DNA from: Dasania sp. GY-MA-18
Lineage (GTDB): Bacteria; Pseudomonadota; Gammaproteobacteria; Pseudomonadales; Dasaniaceae
Direction of reading: 5' to 3'
DNA: 64,000 nt
Assembly (NCBI RefSeq): GCF_024734385.1
Contig: NZ_JANHAP010000002.1
Location: 186,001-250,000, forward strand
Shown: in pieces, positions 9,329-18,492 of the stretch
How the letters are laid out: each line of letters starts with the position of its first letter
How positions within the stretch are numbered: the stretch's first letter is position 1
Program-made: the position numbers and the translations under genes
Notes under the pieces: model-generated
The model's input: only the letters and a program-made list of their open reading frames with translations
Database searches by the model: none
Told to the model about the DNA's origin: nothing

Positions 9329-9726
9329 AGTGGCTCCTTTAGTCTTATAGGTTGCGAGCTAAATATTAGCAGGCGTCATTAATACATTGAAATATAATAC
9401 TTTTCTAGCACTTTGCAGTGTAATTTAATAGTTTGGTCATAAAAACTACTCTTAGGGGTGAAAATTGGCTGTTAATTGACCTTGCTGTAACTAGTCTCTT
9501 GATTTTCTGTTTTTAAAAAGGTCTTATTGCAAACATAACAAAGACTTAGCGCACAGATTAGCAGTAAAAAGACAGGTTAATTAGCAAAATGGCGCTATAC
9601 TAGGCAGCTAACAATAACAGTTCGGTGCTAAGCCTTACACCTAGCATCGGGTAGCTTAAAACCTAATTCGTGTATAGCAGTTATAAGCCCTAACTTTCCA
9701 ACAGGGTTCTTTCTTAAGGAGCAAGT
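9329..9726. promoter_or_regulatory. 398-base divergent intergenic region between nhaB and fimL with a structured fimL leader
   Basis: AT-rich spacer that must hold the promoters of both nhaB and fimL. A -10-like TATACT is at 9596-9601 on the plus strand, without a convincing -35 box. Downstream, 9623-9630 (CGGTGCTA) can pair with 9642-9649 (TAGCATCG, one G-U pair), and the flanking AGCTA (9606-9610) with TAGCT (9652-9656), giving a two-tier hairpin in the presumed fimL leader. I recognise no known riboswitch consensus and see no gene here. Confidence 0.4.
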
Positions 9727-11439
9727 GTGTCTCTGGATGTAGCAATAAATCTTAATTCGCTGAAACTGGTTAAAGAAGAGCTGGGCAATACCCTGGCACA
9801 TGCCAGTACCGAGTTTGAGGCTTTTCTAGCCAATGACGATGAACCAGCTCATGCCGAACAGGCGCTAACAGCGATACAGCAGGTTGCGGGTACGTTTAGG
9901 CTGCTGGAGTTTCCCGGGGCGGCGCTACTGGCTGACGAAATGGCCACCACCTTAAGCGCACTGATAGACGGTAAAATAAAAAGTAACGAGGCGGTGCTGG
10001 GGGCTATCACCCACAATTTATTTGTGCTGCCACGTTACATAGAGTACATAGGCATACGCAAAGCTGCACTGCCCAGTTTATTAATCCCCTATATCAATGA
10101 GCTGCGCATGGTGCGCAAAGACGCGCTGTTACCTGAATATCACTTTGTGGGCTTTGAGGTTTCGGCTAGCCCCGATTTAGGCGAGGGTGACCCCCAGTTA
10201 AGCTTATTGTTTAATTCTATAGCGCGTTTACGCCATATGTATCAGGTAGGGTTCCTGGGCTTAATCAGCGAAAAGCGCCCCAGCCCTTATTTTGCCCAGT
10301 TAATATTGCGCGCTCTATCCCGTGTGGATGCCATGTTAGTAGGGCATCAAGGGCGTGAATTATGGTATTTAGCCAAGGGCTTTGCCAGCTGTTGGGCGGC
10401 CAGCCCGCTAGAGCCAACCCTCAATAGAAAACGAATACTGTCAGCCATAGAAGGGCAGTTCAGGCAATTGCTTGCCAAGGGCGAAGAGGCGCTAAGCCAG
10501 GATAACGCCCAGTTGAAAAAAGACTTGCTGTTTATCATAGCCAACACGGACACGGATGATGCCTGCGTGCAGGCGATTAAGCAGGCCTATGCTTTGCCAG
10601 CCATGACCATGAGTAATGCCCAGCTTGCTGAGCAGCGTGAGCGCATGTACGGCCCCAGCTTAGACACTATGGAGTCGGTGGTTAAAGTTATTAAGGAGGA
10701 AATCAGGCACACCAAGGATATACTGGAAATCGCCTCACAAAATCACGCCATTCAGCCAGATGACCACCAAAGTTTGCAAGAGCTAGTCACGCGTATTGCC
10801 GACACCCTGAGTATGTTAAACCTCTCCGGTCCCAGGGCGTTACTGCAGCAGGAGCTAGAGCATATTAAGAGCTGGTCGCAGCAGTCTGATGGTGGCGAGA
10901 GTGCAGCTTTTCACAATACCGCCGATACCTTGTTATTTATCGAAGGGGCTTTATCCAGCTTAGAGCGGCGGGAAATTACTGTTGACGAGTTAAATAATGC
11001 CGGTGACGATACCCGCAAAAAAATTATTGCCGAAAGCCATTTAGCAGAGGCGCAGCGCGTGGTATTGGAAGAGGCCGAGGCTGGAATAGCTTTGTCTAAG
11101 CGAGCCATTAGTTCTTATGTGGAGTCCAATTTTGACGCCGGCCATATCGCCAATATAGCTGTTACCCTCAATACTGTGCGTGGAGGCTTGTTGGTATTAA
11201 ACTACAGCCGCGCAGCTGCCATATTAAAAAGCTGTGGCGCGTTTATTGATAGCCATATACACAATAAAAACGCCAGTGCTCACCGGCACCAGCTGCTGGA
11301 AACTCTGGCGGATGCCTTGATCAGTATGGAATACTATTTGGGAGAGGTGGCCAGTGGCCACAAGGTTAATGATAAAATATTAAGCGTGGCCGAAGAGAGC
11401 TTGGCGGCTTTGGGTTTCGAAGTAGAAGCCGTTTCATAG
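9727..11439 (+). CDS. fimL: FimL-like pilus regulator (ChpA N-terminal homologue with degenerate Hpt)
   Basis: A 570-residue cytoplasmic protein related to the N-terminal region of the chemotaxis kinase ChpA/PilL. In Pseudomonas FimL promotes type IV pilus assembly and cAMP signalling without being a kinase. The Hpt-like segment at residues 45-70 (TAIQQVAGTFRLLEFPGAA) has Gln51 where the phospho-accepting His of HxxxG would be, so phosphotransfer is not expected. A second FimL/ChpA-like helical region (about 320-570) lies at the C-terminus. The start is GTG at 9727 with AAGGA at 9716-9720. The position two genes before sohB and next to nhaB agrees with the Pseudomonas fimL locus as I recall it. 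Confidence 0.85.
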   Translation: MSLDVAINLNSLKLVKEELGNTLAHASTEFEAFLANDDEPAHAEQALTAIQQVAGTFRLLEFPGAALLADEMATTLSALIDGKIKSNEAVLGAITHNLFVLPRYIEYIGIRKAALPSLLIPYINELRMVRKDALLPEYHFVGFEVSASPDLGEGDPQLSLLFNSIARLRHMYQVGFLGLISEKRPSPYFAQLILRALSRVDAMLVGHQGRELWYLAKGFASCWAASPLEPTLNRKRILSAIEGQFRQLLAKGEEALSQDNAQLKKDLLFIIANTDTDDACVQAIKQAYALPAMTMSNAQLAEQRERMYGPSLDTMESVVKVIKEEIRHTKDILEIASQNHAIQPDDHQSLQELVTRIADTLSMLNLSGPRALLQQELEHIKSWSQQSDGGESAAFHNTADTLLFIEGALSSLERREITVDELNNAGDDTRKKIIAESHLAEAQRVVLEEAEAGIALSKRAISSYVESNFDAGHIANIAVTLNTVRGGLLVLNYSRAAAILKSCGAFIDSHIHNKNASAHRHQLLETLADALISMEYYLGEVASGHKVNDKILSVAEESLAALGFEVEAVS

Positions 11440-11488
11440 CTGCTGGCGGCGGTAAAATAACAACAATAAATAGCGATTAGGAATCTAT

Positions 11489-12142
11489 ATGGTTTATATG
11501 GCATTAACGGCAGGCATAGTGATTATTGCGATCACCATTGCCGTTATCGCAGCTAAGACCCTGTTTAAACGCAGCTGGTTACTGGGTTGGTTGCGCGGCA
11601 GTGGTGGTTTGCTATTGCTGCTGCTAGCTGCGCTTATGGTGTTGTCGGCATTAGATATATACAGCTACCGTCAATACGAAAAGAATAAAGCGATTGCCAA
11701 TGTTAGTTTTAGCGAGTTAGCGCCTCAGCATTTCAAGGCCTCACTGATAGGGGATGATGGGGTAGAGCACAGCTATGAATTGAGAGGTGATCTTTGGCAG
11801 CTGGATGTGCGCTTATTAACTTGGTCTAAAACTTTTGCGCGCATGGGCTTACTGCCGGGCTACCGCTTAGACCGCTTAAGTGGCCGTTACGTTTCGCTAG
11901 AGGAAGAGAAGTTCTCGCCAAGAACCGTGCATTCGCTATGGCAAAGTGATTCAGGTTTGGATGTATGGGCCTTGTTACATGAATACGGCAAGAATTTCTC
12001 ATTGCTGGAAAGTAGTTACGGCAGCGCCACCTATTTGCCTATGAAGGATGGTGCCTTATATGCTGTCAAACTTACCCCTAATGGCTTGGCCGCCAGCCCC
12101 TTAAATGACAGGGCCAAACAGGCTATAGCCAACTGGCAATAG
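11489..12142 (+). CDS. Conserved membrane protein downstream of fimL (function unknown)
   Basis: 217 residues. Two hydrophobic segments near residues 4-24 and 38-58 form a membrane hairpin; the remaining 150 residues form a soluble domain, probably periplasmic, with a motif LWQLDVRLLTWSKTFARMGL and a C-terminal LYAVKLTPNGLAASP. Relatives next to fimL are often labelled as cation or multidrug efflux proteins, but nothing here looks like a transporter and I do not accept that name. It has its own terminator downstream and may be cotranscribed with fimL (49-base gap). Confidence 0.75.
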   Translation: MVYMALTAGIVIIAITIAVIAAKTLFKRSWLLGWLRGSGGLLLLLLAALMVLSALDIYSYRQYEKNKAIANVSFSELAPQHFKASLIGDDGVEHSYELRGDLWQLDVRLLTWSKTFARMGLLPGYRLDRLSGRYVSLEEEKFSPRTVHSLWQSDSGLDVWALLHEYGKNFSLLESSYGSATYLPMKDGALYAVKLTPNGLAASPLNDRAKQAIANWQ

Positions 12143-12203
12143 CGGCTAGCAAAGCGGTTGAAATACTATCTTGACTTGCCGCAGCACCGCAGACACACTA
12201 CCC

Positions 12204-12226
12204 AGGCTCGCTAGGCGGGCCTTTTT
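12204..12226 (+). terminator. Intrinsic terminator after the fimL-downstream membrane protein gene
   Basis: Eight-base stem (12204-12211 with 12215-12222, one G-U pair, 3-base loop) followed by five U residues. It sits between the membrane protein gene and sohB and would end the fimL transcript. Confidence 0.8.
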
Positions 12227-12251
12227 ATTATCTAGTATATAGAGGTGTTTT

Positions 12252-13292
12252 TTGGAGTTTTTAACCAGTTACGGACTATTCCTGGCAAAATCAGTTACCT
12301 TTGTGGTGTTGTTATTGATTGCAGTGGCAGGGCTGATTGCGATTAGCAGCAAAAGCAAAAAAGAAGCCAGCGGCTCTATAGAGGTCGAGGCTTTAAATGA
12401 TAGCTTTGATGATATGGAAGAAATTATCAAAGAGGCAGTGTTAAGCCACGATCAGCTTAAGGCTGAGCATAAAGCACAAAAGAAAATCGATAAAGAGCAG
12501 GCCAAGGCGCGCAAGAAAAACCCCGAGGCTGATACTAAAAAACGAGTCTACGTGCTTAATTTCGACGGTGATATGAAAGCCTCTGCGGTGGAAAACCTCA
12601 GGGAAGAAATTACTGCTCTGTTGACTATGGCCAAACCCGAAGATGAAGTGGTGCTGCGTTTAGAAAGCCCTGGCGGTTTGGTGCACAGCTATGGCTTGGC
12701 GGCCTCGCAATTAATGCGTATTAAAAACAAATCCATACCCTTGACCATTGCTGTTGATTCAGTGGCAGCCAGTGGCGGCTATATGATGGCCTGCGTAGGC
12801 GATAAAATATTAGCGGCGCCTTTTGCGGTGATTGGTTCTATAGGGGTACTGGCGCAGCTGCCCAATTTTCATCGCTTACTCAAGAAAAACGATATAGATT
12901 TTGAGTTGTTCACCGCCGGTGAGCATAAACGCACAGTCACTATGTTTGGTGAAAATACCGAGAAGGGTAAGGCCAAGTTTACTGAAGAGCTGGAAGATAC
13001 CCACGCCTTGTTTAAAAGCTTTGTTGCCGACAATCGCCCACAAGTGGCTATAGATGATGTTGCTACCGGTGAAATCTGGTATGGCAGCCGGGCGCTAGAG
13101 CGTAATTTAGTCGATAGTTTGCAAACCAGTGACGAGTACTTACTGTCGCTGCGTAATGATTGTGATATTTATGAGATTAACTTCACTCACAAAAAGACCT
13201 TGCAAGAAAAGCTAGGTTTAGCGGCTGAGGCGGTAGTTGATAGGACGTTGATGAAATTGTGGAGCCATGCTAACCCTAACCAGCAGCGTTAG
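12252..13292 (+). CDS. sohB: Probable inner-membrane protease SohB (S49 family)
   Basis: A 346-residue S49 peptidase with an N-terminal membrane anchor (about residues 8-29), a charged Lys/Glu-rich linker and a ClpP-fold protease domain. The nucleophile is the Ser in VAASGGYMMA (around residue 174). The general-base Lys is probably in the AGEHKRTV segment (around 226). Single-domain length and the linker match SohB rather than SppA. The start is a TTG giving MEFLTSYG, behind AGAGG at 12241-12245; relatives also begin MEFL. It stands alone between a terminator and a convergent solute-binding protein gene (4-base gap). Confidence 0.92.
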   Translation: MEFLTSYGLFLAKSVTFVVLLLIAVAGLIAISSKSKKEASGSIEVEALNDSFDDMEEIIKEAVLSHDQLKAEHKAQKKIDKEQAKARKKNPEADTKKRVYVLNFDGDMKASAVENLREEITALLTMAKPEDEVVLRLESPGGLVHSYGLAASQLMRIKNKSIPLTIAVDSVAASGGYMMACVGDKILAAPFAVIGSIGVLAQLPNFHRLLKKNDIDFELFTAGEHKRTVTMFGENTEKGKAKFTEELEDTHALFKSFVADNRPQVAIDDVATGEIWYGSRALERNLVDSLQTSDEYLLSLRNDCDIYEINFTHKKTLQEKLGLAAEAVVDRTLMKLWSHANPNQQR

Positions 13293-13295
13293 GGT

Positions 13296-14117
13296 TTAGT
13301 TATCAACCGCTTCTATATGTTGCCAGTCGGCCACTTGATATTTGTCTAACAGCGCCTGTAGCTGGCCAGTTTTTCTTAGTTGTTCTATGCCAGCGTTAAT
13401 TAATGTTATGTACTGTATAGACTTGGGGTTGTTAGGGGAACAGGCAATATATATTTTGCTCATAGTGTTGGCGTAACCTGCTATTTGCAACTTATCTTGC
13501 CATTGTTGCTTGGCTAGTACTTGCGTAATCACGGTACGTGAGCCTAATACCACATCAAGTTTGCCCTGCATTAATGCTAAAAGGTTATTCTCCAGGGCAT
13601 ATTTACCTTTTGCGGCGATCACCCGGTCGCTAGTTCTATTGGCTTTAATATAAGCATCAATATCATTTTTATAAGCGTAGCCGTTGATTACGCCTAGGCG
13701 CTGCTGCGCCAATGAGTCCACATGCTGATAGCGCCAGGGCTCGTTTATACGGGTATAAAAAGCCATTTGATCGACGGCGTGATGCTGGTCTGAAAAAATA
13801 AAATCCGGGGCATCACTCTTATAGGCGCCCACTATACAATTTTTTTTGCCTTGGCGTACTAGGTCTATGGAGTGTTGCCAGGACATAATTTGGTAGTTGA
13901 GGCTGTGGCCGCCTTGCTCTAGTCCATAGCGTGCCATTTCTATCATGTAGCCGGGGTCAGGGGCATTGGGTATGCCGTTGAAGGGGTACCAGCGGTCAGA
14001 GACGATTGTAACCTCATCAGCTACGCCGCCTACGGCCATTAAGCTATAGGCTAGCAGTAGTATGATTGGGAGACGCTGTTTTCGCATCGAGTTTTTATCT
14101 CGGTAAATAAGTCTCAT
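13296..14117 (-). CDS. Periplasmic family-3 solute-binding-like protein
   Basis: About 260-270 residues with a secretion signal (RLPIILLLAYSLMAVGGVA, cleavage near ADE) and a SBP_bac_3 type II periplasmic binding fold: opening strand VTIVSDRWYPFNG, a GYMIEMARYGLEQ helix, IVGAYKSDAPDF, and a closing LRKTGQLQALLDKYQV helix. No permease or ATPase genes are nearby, so it may be an orphan sensor or binding protein like those seen widely in marine gammaproteobacteria. The ligand is unknown. Two starts are possible: GTG/ATG-type first codon at 14117 or ATG at 14087, which gives a more typical signal peptide. Confidence 0.8.
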   Translation of the reverse strand: MRLIYRDKNSMRKQRLPIILLLAYSLMAVGGVADEVTIVSDRWYPFNGIPNAPDPGYMIEMARYGLEQGGHSLNYQIMSWQHSIDLVRQGKKNCIVGAYKSDAPDFIFSDQHHAVDQMAFYTRINEPWRYQHVDSLAQQRLGVINGYAYKNDIDAYIKANRTSDRVIAAKGKYALENNLLALMQGKLDVVLGSRTVITQVLAKQQWQDKLQIAGYANTMSKIYIACSPNNPKSIQYITLINAGIEQLRKTGQLQALLDKYQVADWQHIEAVDN

Positions 14118-14226
14118 GGCTCAGCTGCTGTTGAGCAATGGGGTAATTCACGGTTATTGTCATTATTAGTGCGATTAGCCGCTCATCCTAGCCTTTGGAG
14201 GCAGGGAATAGCATAGGTATTTGCCC

Positions 14227-16089
14227 TTACATAGTTGCGGCGGCGGGGGTATAGGTGGAATAGTCTTCCATCTTGGTGTTGCTCTTTATTTCATGCTGCC
14301 ATTGTTGTTTTTGTGAGCGGGCTCTGAGCTCCTGCATAAACTGATAACGGCGCTGGGTAACTTCGTTGATGTGCTGATCATCTTTTAAAATAATGGGGTG
14401 TATAAACACCATCAAATTCTTTTTAACATGATCGGTACTACTGCTGCTAAACAGTGCGCCCAAGATGGGGATGCTGCCCAGCACAGGTACTCTTTCTTCT
14501 TTTTCGGTGAGTTCATCGCTGATTAAGCCTCCCAGCACCAGCATTTGGCCGTCTTTAATCAGTGCCTTGGTAATGATTTCACGTTTATTGGTAATAAGGT
14601 CTGAGGCGGTAGCCAAGGAAGGGGCTATGCTTTCAGTTTTTTGTTTGATCTCTAGGGTGATGGAGTCACCGCGGTTAATTCGCGGTGTAACCACTAATGA
14701 GATCCCCACATCTTGACGCTCTATGGTGGTAAAGGGGTCATTAGTGGAAGAGGAGCTACCAGTAGCCTGGCCGGTAATAAAAGGCACGTTTTGACCTACT
14801 AACAACGAGGCCTCTTCGTTATCTATAGCCACCACGGTAGGGGTGGATAAAATATTGGCTTTAGTGGTGGCGTCTAGTGCACGTATGGCGGCCTGTAAGT
14901 CGCCATTATCAAAATAGCCGAAAGTTAAACCACGGCCGGGAACAAACTGGCCATCGATTTCGCCACCGGCGGTTAAATCCCCCAGCGTATTCACGGCGCC
15001 AGCTACACCGTCACCGACATTGCTTAAATCTTCGCTTACCCAAGAGATGCCCAGATCTTCACCTACATCACCGCTCACTTCTACTACCAGCGCCTCAACC
15101 AATACCTGGGCGCGGCGTATGTCTACTTGCTGGATAACTCGCTTCATGGTGTTAAGCATGGCGGGGGGCGCATTGATAATCAGCGCATTGGTGGTGGCGC
15201 TAGACTCTATGCTGATAGCGGAGGTGGTTTCTTTTTTGTCACTTTGTATGCTGCTGGATAGGCTTTTTAATATGGGCACTAATTCCTTGGCGTCGACATA
15301 ATGCAGGTAAATAACCTGAGTATTGCCATCACCCATTAATTCGGTATCAAGTTGGGCCACCAATTTTTTAATTTGCGCACGTTTACTGGCCTCGCCAGCG
15401 ACTAACAAACTGTTGCTGCGCTCATCCATAGACAGGCTCAGCTGCTGGCTGTCGTTGCCGCTATTGGCTGGGATTAAGCTTTGCAGGCTATTTAATATAT
15501 CGGCAGCGTTGGCGTACTTGAGTTTGATTAATTCAATTTCACTGTCGCCGGATTGGTCTAATTCGGTGATGAGTTTTCGTATGTGATTAATATTGTTGTA
15601 GCGGTCGGCAATAATCAGGCTGTTACTTTCGGGGTTGGCGCTGAGCACTGCCTCTTTGCTGATTAATGGCCGTAGGTTAGCGACTAGCTTTTGCGCGGAT
15701 ATATGTTGGACTTTGACGACGCTCACCACCATGTCGGCATTTTGGCCGCTGTTTTTGGCCAGCGTTAAGCCGCTGGTGGCAATATTTTTAGGGATGATCT
15801 TTAGCGCCTGCTCGGTCTCTATTGCGGCGTAGCCATGCACGTCCAGCACCGATAAAAAAACCTGATAGGCGTCTTTGCGCGATAGCGGTTCCGGCGAGAT
15901 AACCGTCACATTGCCCTGTACTTCTTTGTGCACCACGATGTTTTTGCCGGTATTGTCAGCAACCCATTGGATTAATGCACGTATATCGGCGTCTCGCATA
16001 TTCATGCGCAACTTGTCGTCTGCCCAGCTGCTGTTAATCATTAGTAGGCAGCAAAGCAGGGCATAGAGCTGTGAGCGGTAATTAAACAT
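14227..16089 (-). CDS. gspD: Type II secretion system secretin GspD
   Basis: A 620-residue outer-membrane secretin that forms the T2SS exit channel. Signal peptide at residues 1-23 (cleaved after SSWA). N0 begins LRMNMRDADIRALIQWVADN, followed by N1-N3 modules (repeated segments such as SNSLIIADRYNNI and SNSLLVAGEA), then the secretin core with VPFITGQ, the TIERQDVGISLVVTPRI gate/barrel segment and ILGALFSSSS. A short Ser/Thr tail closes the protein; no pilotin-binding lipoprotein gene is visible. gspC lies 15 bases upstream, so gspCD form a minus-strand operon divergent from gspE. A paralogue lies at 28.1-29.9 kb. Confidence 0.95.
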   Translation of the reverse strand: MFNYRSQLYALLCCLLMINSSWADDKLRMNMRDADIRALIQWVADNTGKNIVVHKEVQGNVTVISPEPLSRKDAYQVFLSVLDVHGYAAIETEQALKIIPKNIATSGLTLAKNSGQNADMVVSVVKVQHISAQKLVANLRPLISKEAVLSANPESNSLIIADRYNNINHIRKLITELDQSGDSEIELIKLKYANAADILNSLQSLIPANSGNDSQQLSLSMDERSNSLLVAGEASKRAQIKKLVAQLDTELMGDGNTQVIYLHYVDAKELVPILKSLSSSIQSDKKETTSAISIESSATTNALIINAPPAMLNTMKRVIQQVDIRRAQVLVEALVVEVSGDVGEDLGISWVSEDLSNVGDGVAGAVNTLGDLTAGGEIDGQFVPGRGLTFGYFDNGDLQAAIRALDATTKANILSTPTVVAIDNEEASLLVGQNVPFITGQATGSSSSTNDPFTTIERQDVGISLVVTPRINRGDSITLEIKQKTESIAPSLATASDLITNKREIITKALIKDGQMLVLGGLISDELTEKEERVPVLGSIPILGALFSSSSTDHVKKNLMVFIHPIILKDDQHINEVTQRRYQFMQELRARSQKQQWQHEIKSNTKMEDYSTYTPAAATM

Positions 16090-16104
16090 GGGGGTAGCTA
16101 TTCC

Positions 16105-16713
16105 TTATCGGCTTACGCGTTTGCGTAATTCTTGTAGCCTTTGTTGTATTAATTGCTTTCTTTTTTCGTCACTAAGCTGTGTGCTGTTGTTCTGCTCGGT
16201 GGCCGCTGTCGTGGTAGAGCTTAGGCTGTCAGTAGCGCTGCTGGGAAAATACAGGGTTTCAAGATTGTCATTGGTAGAGAGTATCACCCTGTCACTGTAC
16301 ACCGCTTTTAATTCGGTTTGGCCAAATAATACACTGCCAATTTTATAGTGCTTGGCTTTTTGATCGACGCCTTCAATAATGGCGGACGCCTTACTGGGGT
16401 CGCTGGCGGTAAATGCACCTCTTAAAACCAGCTGCAGTTTGGTTTTAGGTAGCTCTATATCGCTAAGCTGAGTAGCGTTGCTGCTGCCAAACAAGGCAGC
16501 ATCCACAATATAGGCGCTATAGTTAGTTAGGCTTAACGGTTTACTGGGTTTTACTGGCGTGTTGTTAGCAGTGCTGGGCTTAGTCAACTGCAGGGCGCTG
16601 TATGCCTCGAGCCCCATGGCTAATAGGGCCAGTAGCAACAATAGGCCTGCGCAGTATCTAGCCAAGGTTTTTTGGTTGATACTGGCTAGGTAATGTTGAA
16701 GTTTGATGTTCAC
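16105..16713 (-). CDS. gspC: Type II secretion system inner-membrane protein GspC (no PDZ domain)
   Basis: A GspC-type protein of about 200 residues: short cytoplasmic tail, one membrane helix (LLLLLALLAMGLEAYSALQL), a Pro/Ser-rich linker, then the HR domain (IVDAALFGSSN to ETLYFPSS) that contacts GspD N0. Where many GspC proteins have a PDZ domain, this one ends in a charged segment, probably a coiled coil (SDEKRKQLIQQRLQELRKR), as in XcpP. Start choice: GTG at 16713 has AGGTGG ten bases upstream; an upstream ATG at 16749 would add 12 residues but has no ribosome binding site. Confidence 0.88.
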   Translation of the reverse strand: MNIKLQHYLASINQKTLARYCAGLLLLLALLAMGLEAYSALQLTKPSTANNTPVKPSKPLSLTNYSAYIVDAALFGSSNATQLSDIELPKTKLQLVLRGAFTASDPSKASAIIEGVDQKAKHYKIGSVLFGQTELKAVYSDRVILSTNDNLETLYFPSSATDSLSSTTTAATEQNNSTQLSDEKRKQLIQQRLQELRKRVSR

Positions 16714-16749
16714 AGCGGTTAAACCACCTTGTTGCCTGATCATGTGCAT

Positions 16750-17002
16750 AACTGGCTATACCCAGCGCTATTATTATGTAGCCACTATACCCCAAAGCGC
16801 TGGCCAGTGGCATGCTTGTATGGGTATTAATGTTGTTAATTGTAGCAGTGACTTAGCGAAGTTTCTTAACGTATTTTACAGCTTGTTGAACTATCTTTAT
16901 TATCGGTCACAATGTAGTAGCAGTTGCCTTAACGGTTACGCTAACAATAACCTTAAATTTTAACCAGCATGTCCACGTAATACTGTGACATGGGAACAAA
17001 AC
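16750..17002. promoter_or_regulatory. Divergent control region between gspC and gspE
   Basis: About 250 bases between the divergent gspCD and gspE-B operons, so both T2SS promoters must lie here. A plus-strand TTGAAC (16886-16891) resembles a -35 box but lacks a good -10 partner; no clear operator was found. Confidence 0.35.
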
Positions 17003-18490
17003 ATGGCAGATCAGAATTCGGCTTTTCAAAACATCCCCTTTGCCTATGCAAAAAAGAATGCTGTTTTTGTTAAGGCCGGGGCTGGCCAGCAAGCTCAGGT
17101 TTGTCATAAAAATCCTTTGCCCTTAATGGTTTACGCTGAGCTGCGGCGTTATTTTGGCGGCAGCTTTCAATCTACCTTGCTCAATAGTGCCGATTTTGAT
17201 CAGCAATTAGCAGCCGCCTATGAGCGCGACTCCTCCGAAGCCATGCAAATGGTTGAGAACCTGGGTGACGAGATAGACTTGGCCAGCATAGCCGATGCCG
17301 TGCCCGAGGCTGAGGATTTGCTTGAGCAGGAAGGTGATGCCCCTATTATTCGCCTCATTAACGCAGTGCTGGCCGAGGCGGTGAAAGAAAATGCCTCTGA
17401 TATTCATATAGAGAGTTTTGAAAAACGTTTAGTGATACGTTTTCGCATAGACGGTGTGCTGCGCGAAGCGGTCGAGCCGAAACGAGAATTGGCCCCGTTG
17501 TTGGTGTCGCGCTTAAAGGTTATGGCCAAGCTAGATATAGCCGAGAAGCGCATCCCCCAGGATGGTCGCATCTCGTTGCGAGTAGGTGGCCGCGAGATAG
17601 ATGTGCGGGTATCCACCATGCCCTCCAGCAATGGCGAGCGAGTCGTGCTGCGTTTACTGGACAAGCAAGCCGGGCGCTTAAATTTAAAATCCTTGGGCAT
17701 GCCTAAATATTTACACAAAAATACCGCCCACTTATTGCGTAAGCCTCACGGCATTATCTTGGTGACGGGGCCTACCGGTTCCGGTAAAACCACCACCTTG
17801 TACGCGGGTCTGGCCGAGATTAACGATGCCTCTCGCAACATACTCACCGTCGAAGACCCCATAGAATACAACCTGGAGGGCATAGGCCAAACCCAGGTAA
17901 ATGTTAAAGCCGATATGACTTTTGCTCGCGGCCTGCGTGCCATGCTGCGGCAAGACCCAGACGTAGTGATGGTGGGTGAGATACGCGATCTAGAGACTGC
18001 CGAAATAGCTGTGCAGGCCAGTCTTACCGGCCACTTAGTGCTCTCTACTTTGCACACCAATACCGCCGTAGGGGCGATTACCCGGCTGCGGGATATGGGC
18101 ATAGAGTCTTTTCTGTTGGCCTCGAGCTTAGTGGGGGTTATCTCGCAGCGCCTGGTGCGGGTGCTGTGCCCACACTGCAAGCAGCAGCAACAACCCAGCG
18201 TGTTAGAGCGTGAGTTTTTGGGGGAGTTATTAACCCCCGACACCATTTTATATGCGCCTGTAGGTTGCGATGAATGTAATCATTTGGGCTACAGTGGCCG
18301 CCAAGGTATCTATGAATTATTGGTAGTGGATGAGGCTCTGCGCGAACTGATACACGCCGATGCCAACGAATCAGAGCTGATTAAGCAGCTGCGCCAGCAC
18401 TCACCCAGCATACGCAGCGACGGTCGCCAGCGGGTGTTGGCAGGTATTACCACCGTAGAAGAAGTGATTCGCGTCACCCACGAGGAATAA
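17003..18490 (+). CDS. gspE: Type II secretion ATPase GspE
   Basis: Cytoplasmic hexameric ATPase of 495 residues that powers pseudopilus assembly. Walker A GPTGSGKTTT, the Asp box VEDPIEY, Walker B DPDVVMVGEIRD and the His box TLHTNTA are all intact. The tetracysteine metal-binding module is present (CPHC ... CDEC, about 30 residues apart). The N-terminal N1E-like region is about 100 residues. I chose ATG 17003 because GGGAA lies six bases upstream; a GTG at 16985 is also in frame. First gene of the gspE-F-G-H-I-J-K-L-M-A-B operon; gspF starts two bases after its stop. Confidence 0.97.
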   Translation: MADQNSAFQNIPFAYAKKNAVFVKAGAGQQAQVCHKNPLPLMVYAELRRYFGGSFQSTLLNSADFDQQLAAAYERDSSEAMQMVENLGDEIDLASIADAVPEAEDLLEQEGDAPIIRLINAVLAEAVKENASDIHIESFEKRLVIRFRIDGVLREAVEPKRELAPLLVSRLKVMAKLDIAEKRIPQDGRISLRVGGREIDVRVSTMPSSNGERVVLRLLDKQAGRLNLKSLGMPKYLHKNTAHLLRKPHGIILVTGPTGSGKTTTLYAGLAEINDASRNILTVEDPIEYNLEGIGQTQVNVKADMTFARGLRAMLRQDPDVVMVGEIRDLETAEIAVQASLTGHLVLSTLHTNTAVGAITRLRDMGIESFLLASSLVGVISQRLVRVLCPHCKQQQQPSVLEREFLGELLTPDTILYAPVGCDECNHLGYSGRQGIYELLVVDEALRELIHADANESELIKQLRQHSPSIRSDGRQRVLAGITTVEEVIRVTHEE

Positions 18491-18492
18491 GC

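Noticed and set aside
11489-12142. Calling the fimL-downstream protein a multidrug efflux pump
   Set aside because: Only two membrane helices and no transporter motifs; the label seems to be inherited annotation.
17746-18246. 166-codon minus-strand frame inside gspE
   Set aside because: Antisense to intact ATPase motifs; no family features.
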